From the NCBI GenBank assembly GCA_025331445.1, contig JAIWNE010000018.1, positions 248,001 through 312,000 on the forward strand: DNA of 64,000 bases, given 5' to 3'. A model generated the notes under the pieces. The model did no database searches, had not been told where the DNA came from, and was given only the letters and a program-made list of their open reading frames with translations. Positions within the stretch are counted from its first letter, which is position 1. Each line of letters starts with the position of its first letter. Shown here one piece after another: positions 33,147-46,448 of this stretch. The stretch comes from Blakeslea trispora (lineage: Eukaryota; Mucoromycota; Mucoromycetes; Mucorales; Choanephoraceae). The position numbers were made by a program, and so were the translations under genes.

Positions 33147-33881
33147 TACAGCAAGCCAAAAGAATGAGAGAGAGAGAAAAAAAGGAGGAAATGATATTTC
33201 GGAACTTCAACAGTTTGTTTTGACCATAAAAAAAAAGATAAAATGCTGCATGAAAGATGAATTCAAACACAGGGAGCCTTTCTTCAGCAACATATGTATG
33301 TGCTGCATCATTTCAAGCTATAGAATGACAAGTTGTAGTCGTCTTTCTTTATCTTACAGCCTGGTCTAAATATGTTAAAAGTCAAAACTCTCTATTTCTT
33401 AGCAACTGTCTGGGCGATCATCAAAGACTAGAGGTAAAGCTCTTGATGATCTTATTCTCTTCAGATAGCAAAGAAGCTACCTTTACGTTCTTTCCTGTTA
33501 GTGTATACCACTTCTGAACTAAAGTTACTACCAAGCTGATTGCAATAGTTGCGATTCCTTAAGCCCAAGGCGTTTATGTGACTAGAGATGAGTAATGGAA
33601 AAGAAAACCCGTGTGCGTGGTACAGCAACAGGATGTTCATGATATAATTAGATGACTCATTCAGGGAAGCATTGACCACAACTGCATAAAATTGCTAAAT
33701 AAAGTAATCCCTGTTCCTTATCCATTTGTAATTTGATAAGGGAAATTGACAGTCTTGATAGGTTGAGTTGTGTGTCATAGCGAATTGTGTGGCTTATCGC
33801 CATTGTATATTTAAGATTTACACCCCCCTAATTTTATTTATTCAATACCTTTCCCTTTTTATTTTTTTTATTTTATAAATC
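33147..33881. promoter_or_regulatory. Divergent upstream region of MOCS2B and AsnRS
   Basis: About 735 bp between divergent start codons. T-rich tract directly before the AsnRS ATG (33849-33877). No coding frame with recognisable motifs. Confidence 0.4.
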
Positions 33882-35858
33882 ATGGCTGCTCAAGTTGAGG
33901 AAGCTACTCAAAAACTCAGCCTTGCTGAAAGTACGATAAAACGCGCCTTAAAACCCGAATCCGATGAATATTAAGTTTTTTGTTTTTTATAGCTGTTTAT
34001 GTCGATGAAATCGCTGGCTGCGATACTAACGGTCAAGGTACCGAAGCTGCCCCTTTCAAGTCTGTCTTGAAGGCCATTGAAGCCAAGGGTGATAACATCA
34101 AGATTCAAATCAAGAAGGACGCTGAAGGTTTCAAGGAAATCTCTGGTGCTGCTTTCAAGAAGGCTAAGAAGTCTTTTGCCGAACAACAAAAGAAGGCCAA
34201 GAAACTCGAAGAACAAAAGAAGAAGCAGGAAGATGATTTAAAGAAGAAGCAAGAAGACGAAGCTAAAGCTCTTGAATATGCCAAGTCAGTTGTGCTTAAG
34301 GAAGATGAAACTCTTCCTAAGGCTCAAAAGGTAAACTTAAATTTTATCAGATCAAAAACATGAGACGTGCTAGGATTGTATTGACATTTCTGGGGTTGTT
34401 TGATTCAGATCAAGATTCGTGATTCTACTGCTAACCGCGGTAAGCGTGTCAAGGTGTCTGGTTGGGTTCACCGTCTTCGTGTTCAAGGAAAGGACATGAT
34501 GTTTGTTGTCATCCGTGATGGTTCCGGTTACTTGCAATGTGTCTTGACTGGTAAATTGGTAAGAAGAAAATGACTATTAAAAAAAAAGGCATATGTAGGC
34601 AACTTTATTAAACTGATATTGTATCTTTTAGTGTCACTCTTTGGATGCTGTTACTTTGTCTATTGAATCCACTATTACTGTTTACGGTATCATTAACGAG
34701 CTTCCCGAAGGCAAGACTGCTCCTGGTCAACACGAATTGACTGCTGATTACTGGGAAGTTGTCGGAAAGGCTCCTAGTGGCGATGAAGCCTTTACCAACA
34801 AGGTTACACCTGATGCCGATCCCTCTTACCTTTTAGATAACCGTCACCTTGTTATTCGTGGTGAAACTGCCTCTGCTGTTCTCAGAGCCAGAGCTGAAGT
34901 CATCAAGGGTTTCCGTGCCTTCTATGATCAAGAGCGCTTCACTGAAGTTACTCCTCCCTGTATGGTCCAAACTCAAGTTGAAGGTGGTTCTACATTGTTT
35001 GAATTCAACTACTATGGTGAAACTGTAAGTTTTTATGAAAATATATACAAATCTCAATGTGGTCTTAATTTCTATATCCACTTGTAGGCTTACTTGACTC
35101 AATCTTCTCAACTTTACCTTGAAACTTGTCTTCCCTCTCTCGGTGATGTTTTCTGTCTTGCCGAATCTTACCGTGCTGAGAAGTCTCACACTCGTAGACA
35201 TTTGTCTGAATATTCTCACTTGGAAGCTGAAATGGCCTTCATTGAATTTGATGATTTGTTGAACCATCTTGAAGATCTTATGTGTTTCGTCATTGATCGT
35301 GTTCTTGCCGATGAAGAGACTGCCAAGTTGGTCAAGCAATTGAACCCTGATTTCATCAAGCCTCAACGTCCTTTCCTTCGCATGAAGTATGCTGAAGCTA
35401 TTGATTATTTGAAGGAAAACGACATCAAGAAGGAAGATGGTTCTTACTACCAATTTGGTGAAGATATTCCTGAAGCCCCTGAACGTGCCATGACCGATAA
35501 GATTGGCCGTCCTATTTTCTTGACTCACTTCCCTCATGAAATCAAGGCTTTCTACATGCAAAAGGATCCTTCCGATAGACGCGTGACAGAAAGTGTTGAT
35601 GTCTTGATGCCTGGTGTAGGTGAAATCGTGGGCGGTAGTATGAGAATGGATGATAGAGAAGAATTGTTGGCTGCTTACAAGACAGCTGGCATTGATGCCT
35701 CTCCTTATTACTGGTACACTGATCAACGCAAGTACGGTTCCACACCTCACGGTGGTTATGGTTTGGGTGTTGAGCGCTTCCTTGCCTGGCTTCTCAACCG
35801 TTATACAGTCCGTGATTGCTCTCTCTACCCTCGTTTCACTGGCAGATGTACTCCTTAA
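33882..35858 (+). CDS. NARS1: Asparaginyl-tRNA synthetase, cytosolic
   Basis: Exons 33882-33930, 33993-34330, 34409-34558, 34632-35024 and 35088-35858 give 566 residues. It charges tRNA-Asn. The N-terminal extension typical of eukaryotic cytosolic enzymes is followed by a Lys/Glu-rich helix ([17 protein letters not shown]), an OB-fold anticodon-binding domain ([20 protein letters not shown]), and the class II catalytic core. Motif 1 lies near [16 protein letters not shown], motif 2 near [19 protein letters not shown], and motif 3 is [15 protein letters not shown]. The stop directly follows [10 protein letters not shown], the normal class IIb end. Highly biased codons, as expected for strong expression. 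No mitochondrial targeting peptide is evident. Confidence 0.96.
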
Positions 35859-37091
35859 ATCCCCTCTCTTTTTTTTTGTTGTTTTGCATAAAATAAACGT
35901 ATTTATATAGAAGATTATATAGCAGGCTAAAAAGAAAAAGAGGAAAATAAGGACAGCTTGTCGTTTTCATGTCCAATTTGTTCATCATCATTTGAATTTA
36001 TATACTTTAATTTCTTTTTGGATTATTAATTGTAACCCGGTATGTCTGGACCATTGGAATTGAATGATGTTTAGGAGAGATTTTATGCAACTGAAACTAT
36101 TGCACGTGTATCTAGAGTTGCACTAATTGTATCTCCCTTCAAAGTTTATGCCACTATAGGTGTTCTTGGGGAAGAAATCGAATATCTTAGAAATCCTTCT
36201 ACTCCTTCGCCTCCCTCTCTTGTACTCCACAGAATCTTTCAGAACAAAAAACACACACATGCAAATCGACCTGCTTGTTATGACAAATAAACCTTTGCAT
36301 TACATATCCTTTGTGGTTGTCCATTATACTGTTGTAGTTATTAATACAAACGAAACAGAGCTTATTAATTAAATTGAATCAAGAGTTGGGCTATTCTATC
36401 TCCCAAGACAATGCTACATCTTATTACTCTTTGCACTATATGAATGCATCTGATATGGGTACGAAGTGGCATTAAGTTTCGCTCATTTGTAGCTTTGTAA
36501 ATAAAAAACAAAACACACCAATATTCTCTGTTCTAAGTTTTGATTTGATCGTTTGTCAATTCTCTCATATTGACGAATAAGTCAAAAGGGCACTAAACAT
36601 TGTGGGGGTTTTTGCATGTGCAACAAAAAGTAAAAGATCCAGGAGAGCTAAAGGGGTAAAAAAAAAAATAGATTTATTCCTTTTTTTCTCTTAACTGAAA
36701 AAAAAGGGCCAACGATCAAGCATTTGTTAGGAAAAAAAAATCTTGGAAATAAAACAGGATCATCTTGATTGAACATTTTGTAAGCAGAAGCGTTTGTCTC
36801 GATTTCTCTCCCTTTAGGAGAGAGCTCAAACAATCTGATATCATCAGGAATAAAACAAAACTTTCTCATTATAAATATGCTTTTGCCCCACGTCCGTTCC
36901 CTTCTTTGTCATCCCCCATCCCCCCCCCCTTTCTATTGCTTTCCGCTAAAATTAAATAAAAAACTCGATCTTTAGGATAATATCTTGTTAAATAGTTTAA
37001 ATGGGCTTCCTTTCTTTCTCGTTTTTTAATTTATTTTTATTTTTCTTTCTTCTCTTCTCTCGTTCATCACTATTCCTCTCGTTTTAATAAT
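35859..37091. other. Intergenic; upstream of the CreA/Mig1-like gene
   Basis: 1.2 kb with no coding frame of note. A C-run (about 36920-36929) and a strong pyrimidine tract (37008-37080) precede the zinc-finger gene. Confidence 0.4.
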
Positions 37092-37652
37092 ATGTCCATT
37101 GCAGTTCTAAGTCCTCCGATCAACGTATTCCAACCACACCAATCAACAGATACAAAGCAAAAGCCATCTCCAAGGAGACGTTATAAATGTCCTATGTGCT
37201 CAAAGTCATTTTTCCGATTAGAGCATCGTACAAGACATATACGCATTCACACAGGTGAGAAACCACATCACTGTACATATCCTGGATGTCCCAAGAAATT
37301 CTCTCGTTCCGATGAATTGATAAGACATGTACGTACACATGAAGCTGCTTCTGCTGCCCAGAAAGAGCAACCAACCATATCCGTGGATTCGACCAGTTCA
37401 TCTGAATTACTCTTGCCTCCATTAAGATCGTTTGTTCCTTCAATTAAACCGCAACCACTAGAGTGTAAACACATGTATCGTCCTCAACCTGAAGGCTCAC
37501 CCTTTGATGTCAAATCGCTACTTGGTGCCCATCCCATTATTCAACCCATCCATCATCACAGAACTGAGTTAACAATAAATCATATGCCACTCAACAATAC
37601 AAGCAAACTTCCGTCATTACCATCCATACGTTCGCTACTGCTACAGAATTGA
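37092..37652 (+). CDS. CreA/Mig1-type C2H2 zinc-finger regulator
   Basis: Intronless, 186 residues. Two adjacent C2H2 fingers at residues 31-53 and 59-83 read [19 protein letters not shown] and [19 protein letters not shown], joined by the TGEKP linker. The RLEH..R and RSDEL..R recognition residues are those of the Mig1/CreA glucose repressors, which bind GC-rich sites such as SYGGRG. The tail is short, Pro/Ser-rich, and ends in a basic-hydrophobic SIRSLLLQN. It is much shorter than ascomycete CreA (over 400 residues), so repression motifs may be absent or different. DNA-binding class is solid; the role in carbon repression is inference. Confidence 0.8.
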   Translation: MSIAVLSPPINVFQPHQSTDTKQKPSPRRRYKCPMCSKSFFRLEHRTRHIRIHTGEKPHHCTYPGCPKKFSRSDELIRHVRTHEAASAAQKEQPTISVDSTSSSELLLPPLRSFVPSIKPQPLECKHMYRPQPEGSPFDVKSLLGAHPIIQPIHHHRTELTINHMPLNNTSKLPSLPSIRSLLLQN

Positions 37653-40380
37653 AACATCTTTCAAAAAACAAAACAACAAAAAAATAACTTTTTTTAAAAG
37701 ACATAATTAAAGGCTTGCTTTCTAATTTTCTCTTTTGAAAAAAAACAGACAATTGTGTGGCCTTGTAAACTTCTTACTTCTTTTTTATTTAACAAGAGCT
37801 TCACAAGTGTATTTCTTTATGCACTCATATGTTTCTCCATACAAATTTTGTTCATATTCAAATCAAAGGAGTAATGTCTATAATCTTGCATGAATTTAAA
37901 AGAGAGGAGAGAAAGAGAAAGAAATAGTATGAATGTTTTGACAAGTTATGCGAGTTACTTTAGATTGGTTATTATCAAACAAAAAGCCGTATAATGTAGA
38001 TTTTGGCAAGTGAAGGGCATACTTTTCTCTTTAGCTTTAGTACGGTTTTGGAATACCATAAAAATACAGGGAAAAAGATGAAGTCTTACAGTATGTTTTT
38101 GTTTTGAAAAGCAAAAAATCACTCCTACAGGTAGTTCGGAGTATACCTTTGAAGAGAGGAGGTAAGTTACCCAAAGACATACAGAACTCCAGATAGTTCT
38201 TATTCTAAAGGAACATCATGCTTGTCTTCTAAGCGAAACGAAAGCTTACAGCACATAAGATGAGAAAGACATAATGCGGTGATCTGTATTAGTCATTCCA
38301 AGCAAAGACAACCAGCAAGTTAAATCCTGTATGAGGATATGACTAATTAAGATCAGTAGTAAAAATGAAAGAGATCATGGTTGGTGCATATAAAAAAGAA
38401 GTCTAGAAGCATGGACTAAATAGAACATATTATGCACTCGGAAAAAGGACATTGATCAAGTACCCAAACAAGCTGATTCATTCGTTCACTTTTCTTCAAA
38501 GTTACACGTTTGTCGATTAGTAAAAATAAATAAATAAAGGTAGCATGAGATGCAAGTTTAATTGGTTCTTGGATGTTCGCATATTACATAAAAACGGAAT
38601 TTTGTTTAAATAAACTGACTAGCTTGCATTATATCATGGCAACATGGGGACTCGATTGTTCAAGAATTGTATGAGTGCACTTTTGGGCCCTTTTTTTTCT
38701 CTTTTTAGTAAAGAGAGAAAAAAAAAGAGGAGTAGTTGACGTTTGTAGGATTATACACTAGTAAAATTCATAAATCGAACCTATGAGAAGTTTGGAATTT
38801 CAGCTGTTAGACATTCAAAAGACAAAAAAAAGGAGGGAACAAAGCAAGTAAAACCAAGCACTTGCATACATTTACTTTGGCTAATTACCTTCATACAATA
38901 AGATTTTGCTCAATAAAGTAAAGAAATGGCTTGCATAAATCCAAGTTGTTTAATACACAATGCAATGTGTTATCACTAAACTACATGTTACCTTGCAATT
39001 GGAATTCGACTTGATAAAAGCAAAGAAAAACATAGACTCCCTTCAATAGCAAACAAAAGGAAGGGGGTTTCTGCTCTTTTCCAAGTCCTTGTTCATCACA
39101 AAGTGTAGTTTAAATGTATATAGATTTTTGAAAATCAAGAGGGATATGGTTCTGCTATGAATAGCAGGCTATCAAGATGTATACGCAAAGAGACTCATTT
39201 CAAGCGGTTTATAACTCAAACCCAATCATCACAGTCAAACTATATCACAAAATCAATGTCACTTCCAATTTAGCTAGTAGGACCGAGCGTAGAAAAGGTA
39301 ATCAGATGGTTGCCACTTTTGCTCAAACAAGGATTAAACTTTCAGCCTTACCTTTTAGCTCCATAGTCAACATTCGTTTTGGTAACCCTTTATTTCCTTT
39401 CATATACATATTTGTGAATCTTGATTCGAGACAGACAACTCTAGGTTTTGGCTCATTTCCAATTTAGAATCTTGTTCTGATTTACAGAAAACAAAATAAA
39501 GCACATATGCCTAATAGCAATAAAGCTTAATGTGCATGATTTAGTACAGTAGAGATTGACTATTGCAAGTCAAGTTTTTCCTTTAGAGATAGAAAAGTGG
39601 TGTGTTTGACAATGGCTTAGGCTCATTTCGATTTTGCTGCCAAAAAAGAAAGAGTCTTTTTTTTGTAAAAAAAACATCCAGGACTAAATTGGTGTATCCA
39701 CAAATAAAAACGAGATAATCAATAAGATTCTCCTGAATTACTAAAGAAATGTCTTTCTTGGCATGATTTTATGAAAGCGTCAAAATAAAGGAGATTTAAA
39801 TTTGTTTCACTTATTATATTTGAACTTTCCGTTATCCTAATAGAGCATGATGAGTCCTCAAAAGAAGAGTATGCTAGATACAAGCCATTATCTTTAAATA
39901 GAGCCTTATGGTGTTTTGCCGTATTCTATGATCAACTCTTGACATTGTGATTAAGTATCTCTTTTTGCTACACTATTTTCTTTTTTTTTTAGCTTTTCGT
40001 TCCTTGTGCTAACCAAAACAATCTTTTTAGATTAAAATACTACTGAATCAAGTAATACTATAGCCTATTTTTTTTTTTTTTTTTTTTAGAAATAGGAGTC
40101 AACAAAGACAGAATCTCCTGAAAATTTTCTGCAATGGATCGTGAAAGCATAAGCATTTTCTATCGACAATATCATCAACAGTATGGCGCACTTTGAATGG
40201 CTCTTTTTTTTCTTTCCTATCAACAGTCAAAACAGAAAGATTTGCGAGCACACCTGAAAACATAATCCAATCACTATAAAAGGTTCAAATGTGTATAGAT
40301 AAAAGGAACCTGAACAAAGCCTTTACAAATAACTCATCTTAAAGAAAAAGTCAAAGTAGATTTGCTTCTATAGTTTTTAT
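37653..40380. other. Long intergenic region (2.7 kb)
   Basis: AT-rich DNA with poly-T runs (for example about 40070-40088) and no frame longer than 100 codons with a recognisable motif. It may hold untranslated exons or unrecognised non-coding RNA; I see nothing decisive. Confidence 0.4.
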
Positions 40381-42370
<1,990 letters not shown>

Positions 42371-43051
42371 TGTTTAGGAAATCTGTTAAAAGGTTTATAA
42401 GAAAAAAAAAGAATAAAAAAAAGAGAGATAAAGTGGAAAGGAAAAATAAACAATGAAGAGCACAATTCATGTTATTTCAAAACAACAATCACACGAATAA
42501 CTGATATCGTATTTCCTTCAAGGTAACAAAAAGCTTAATGCTCATGATTACATGAAAATTCCCGAGAAAAGATGAAAAAAAGATAAAAACAGTTGTTTCT
42601 CATCAATTCAAAAAGCAACATGATACACTGTACAAGCCACACAGAGGTATTCTTCTTCCTTTCTCTCTCTTCAAGCATCATACACTATTTTCTGAAATGA
42701 GTCGTTCATAGGGAATTGCAGTTTGTATTTGTGCTACTCAAAGAATCTGTTTCTTGCACATCTTTTTTTTTTTTTCTTCAAGTCAATAAACATGATCAAC
42801 ATGTTGTGCTCGAATGGCTTCTTTGCTGCAAGAAGTGAGCAGCTTTTCTGAGTTTTCTGAGAATCTCAACTTTAGGGACAAGAACAACCAACTATAAACG
42901 CCATGTGATTGTGAGTGTTAGAAACCGAATGTCCAAAGTTACAAGCAAAGAAAGAGAAAAGACGATAGTTACTTTCTCAGGCACCTCAAGAAAACTCGAG
43001 ATGGCAAAGTCACTGGTCATCACTTTACTATTGTTGTGTAGTTGCGTGGAT
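42371..43051. other. Intergenic, upstream of PIF1
   Basis: Spacer with no gene. It leads into a small transposase relic at 43052. Confidence 0.4.
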
Positions 43052-43150
43052 GTCTGGACTACCGCACAAAAGTTCAAGAGCCATTACATTGTAATGGATA
43101 ACACTCGAATTCACAAGCATAAGGTACAAAGGTATGTTGAGAGTTACGGG
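43052..43150 (+). pseudogene. Tc1/IS630-type transposase scrap
   Basis: About 33 codons read VWTTAQKFKSHYIVMDNTRI then HKHKVQRYVESYG. This matches the block around the second catalytic Asp of DDE_3 transposases (HYIVMDNARIHK..VQ..IESRG). No first Asp or DLNPIE motif flanks it, so it is an isolated decayed fragment. It is closer to the fungal Tc1 lineage with VMDNA.IH than to the QEDGA type in copy 1 at the left end. Confidence 0.6.
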
Positions 43151-43666
43151 TTATTGCTGTTGTGTATGTGTGTTGCCTTTCTCTCCCCCTCCCTATTTTT
43201 CTCAAAATTCAATTCGATTAAGCAATTTTAGTCGGTAGTTAAGGGGGCAAGTTACTGAAAGAAAAAAGAGACAATGAACATTGTTTCGGAACAGTGATAG
43301 TTAGCGGGCAAACTTTATCCGGTTAAAGGCAAACATTATTTTTTTTTTTTGCTGGCGTCACATCAATGTGTCCGCATCGTTGGTGCTGTGTTTCAACCTA
43401 CTGTTCTCTCCTATCATTTACAAGCAAAATATTTAATTTTTTTTTTTTGTAAGTGGTACTCATTTGCGGGGGTTGAGATGATAGGCTTATTTGCACAGCA
43501 AAGTTGAAATGAGCGTAGTCAAGCTTGAATTTTTTTTTTTGAAGGTCAGTGTCTTATTTGTTTTTTTTGGCACTCATTTTTCTTTTCCTCTCTCTCTCTT
43601 TTTTTTTTGTGAGCTTAACCCCCTTCTCTTCTTTATTCAAAAAACCCCCCCACTCCATTAAGAAAT
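43151..43666. other. Upstream region of NDUFS1
   Basis: Several long T-runs (43337-43351, 43437-43448, 43528-43541, 43600-43609) and pyrimidine-rich sequence up to the NDUFS1 ATG. Probably the promoter and leader. Confidence 0.4.
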
Positions 43667-46448
43667 ATGTTGCGCGTTCTCAACAAGACAAGCGTAGCAC
43701 GTAGAACACCCGCTCTTTTAAAGACTGGAGGTAATGAGAATCCTTTATTTTTAAAAAAAATAAATAAATTTAAAAACCTACCCTTGTTTATTCACACTAT
43801 ACTATAGTCCGTGCCTTTGCTGCTTCAACTAATGTCAAAGAAGAAGTCGAAGTTTTTATCGATGGCAAATCTGTCATGATCGAACAAGGTGCTGCCTTGA
43901 TTCAAGCCTGTGAAAAGGCCGGTGCTGATGTATGTAACTCTTTTTTTTGGGAATTGAAATTATGCTGACATTGATTCTAAATTTTCCCCTTTAGATTCCT
44001 CGTTTCTGTTACCATGGTAATGATATTTTCTAGCTTTATTTAGATTGATGACATGTGTGAATCAATGTATATATATATGTGTGTGTACATATGTCAGCCT
44101 ATGGATATCGATTTTTTTTTGTTGACAGAAGGAATGAAGGAACAGGCACACTTTATGACAATATCAACCAATAGTTTATTTGAGGAAAATGAAATGACAA
44201 AGAGGATAGATAATAGCAATAGTAGATGGAATAGGGAATTGCACAGAACAGTAAATGCATGTGTCAAAAAAAAAAGAAGAAATGAAACAATCTATTCAGC
44301 AACAACTATGATCCCAAAAAAAAAAAGCACAGGCACCTCATAGAGATATGTGCACACACATATATTCATTGCAGAATGACGAAATCAGCAATTTTTTCTT
44401 TTTTTTTTTCTACAACTAGCATTGGCATGGTTAAATTAATTGCTCCTTCTTTTTGTTCTATAGAACGTCTTTCAGTTGCTGGTAACTGTCGTATGTGTCT
44501 CGTCGAAGTCGAACGTGCTCCTAAGCCAGTCGCTTCTTGTGCTTACCCCGTCATGCCCGGCATGAAGGTCAAGACAAACAGTCCCTTGGTTCACAAGGCT
44601 CGTGAAGGTGTCATGGAATTCTTGCTTTACAACCATCCTTTAGATTGTCCTATCTGTGATCAAGGTGGTGAATGTGATCTTCAAGATCAAAGTATGCGTT
44701 ACGGTACCGATCGTGGACGTTTCTCCGAACCTACCGGCAAGCGTTCTGTTGAAGACAAGAACTTTGGTCCCCTCATCAACACTGAAATGACTCGTTGTAT
44801 TCAATGTACTCGTTGTGTTCGTTTTGCTAACGAAGTTGCTGGTGCTACCGAACTCGGTACCAGTGGTAGAGGCAATGACATGCAAATTAGTACCTATATT
44901 GAAAAGACCATTGATTCCGAAATGTCTGGTAATGTCATTGATCTCTGTCCTGTCGGTGCCTTGACTTCCAAGCCCTACAACATGAAGGCCAGACCTTGGG
45001 AATTGAAGAAATACGAAACCATTGATGTGTCTGATGCTATCGGTTCCAACATTCGTCTTGACACTCGTGGTGTTGAAGTCATGCGTATCCTTCCCAGATT
45101 GAATGAAGAAGTCAATGAAGAATGGATCTCTGACAAGACTCGTTTCTTCTACGATGGTCTCAAGGTCCAACGTCTCACTACTCCCTTGATTCGTGATGGT
45201 GATCGTTTCGTTCCTGCCACTTGGGAAAAGGCCTTGAAGCGTGTAGGTCAAGAGTTGAACAGTGTTCAAGGTAACTCTGCCAAGGCCATTGCTGGTCACC
45301 TTGCTGATGCTGAATCCATGGTTGCCCTCAAGGATCTCTTGAACCGTGTTGGTTCTGACAACTTGGCTATCGATGCTCCCAATGGTTCCAAGCCCCTTGC
45401 TATCAATGCCGATTTCCGTTCCAACTACAGCTTGAACACAACCATTGCTGGTGCTGAAGAAGCCGATGTTGTTCTCTTGGTCGGTACCAACCCTCGTCAT
45501 GAAGCTCCCATCTTGAACACTCGTTTCCGTAAGGCCTATCTCCACAACGGTCAAGACCTCGGTTTGATTGGTCAAGCTGATGACTTGAACTACGACTATG
45601 CTCACATTGGTGAAAGCTCCAAGGACATTGAAAAGATCTTGGATGGCTCTCATCCTTTTGCCAAGCGTCTTGCTGAAGCCAAGAAGCCCATGATCGTTGT
45701 TGGTTCTAGTGTTGTTGAAAATGCCAAGGACAGTGAATACCTTCTCTCCAAGGTCTCTGAGCTTTCTGAAAAGTTCAAGAACACCTTGTTCCAAGATGGC
45801 TGGAACGGTGTCAATGTCTTGCAACGTGCTGCTAGTAGAACTGCTGCTTACGAAATTGGTTTCGTTCCTTCTTCTACCGAAGCCTCTTCTACATCTGCCA
45901 AGTTCCTCTATCTCTTGAACGCTGATGAGATCACAGCTTCTGATATCCCCAAGGATGCCTTTGTTGTCTACCAAGGTCACCATGGTGATGTTGGTGCTCA
46001 ATATGCCGATGTCATCCTTCCTGGTTCTGCTTTCACAGAAAAGAACGCTACCTATGTCAACACTGAAGGTCGTACACAAATCACTCGTGCCGGTGTCAAC
46101 CCTCCTGCTGCTGCTCGTGAAGACTGGAAGATCATCCGTGCCTTGTCTGAAGTCGCTGGTCACACTCTTCCTTATGATGACCTCCCATCTGTTCGTTTAA
46201 GACTTTCTGATATCAGTCCAGCCCTTACACGCTACGATGTTATCGAAACTCCCTCTATCTCTCAAATCGGTTTGTCTACCCAACGTAAGCCTAATGCTCA
46301 AAGCACTGGTGAAGTCTTGACTTCTGTCATCAAGAACTTTTACCGTACTGATCCCATCTCTCGTGCTTCTAGCACCATGGCTAAGTGTACCAAGACTTGG
46401 GTTGCTGGTAAAGATGTTGAAGCTGAACTTAAGGCTGCTACTGCTTAA
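43667..46448 (+). CDS. NDUFS1: NADH dehydrogenase (complex I) 75-kDa iron-sulfur subunit
   Basis: Exons 43667-43730, 43808-43929, 43995-44016 (22 bp) and 44464-46448 give 730 residues. This is the largest hydrophilic subunit of mitochondrial complex I. An Arg-rich presequence ([19 protein letters not shown]) precedes the 2Fe-2S ferredoxin domain ([30 protein letters not shown]), the HxxxCxxCxxxxxC 4Fe-4S site ([17 protein letters not shown]), the second 4Fe-4S site ([16 protein letters not shown] with a distal CPVGAL), and the molybdopterin-oxidoreductase-like fold. All cluster ligands are present. The tiny third exon and the unusually long third intron (447 bp, containing an inverted-repeat segment) are the only oddities. 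Strong codon bias. Confidence 0.97.
44064..44370. repeat. Inverted-repeat segment inside NDUFS1 intron 3
   Basis: Left arm AATGTATATATATATGTGTG (44064 on) and right arm ending ACACACATATATTCATT (44354-44370) are inverted, with about 22 of 26 positions matching. They bracket about 260 bp of unrelated non-coding sequence. A MITE-like insertion would explain why this intron is several times longer than its neighbours. Simple-sequence (TA/TG) arms could also pair by chance. Confidence 0.45.

Noticed and set aside
34833..35750. 305-codon open frame antisense to AsnRS
   Set aside because: Same codon-bias shadow effect; no motifs and the sense strand is certain.
44640..46163. 507-codon open frame antisense to NDUFS1
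   Set aside because: It mirrors a highly codon-biased g­ene; biased codons suppress stops on the opposite strand. Translation has no recognisable domain.
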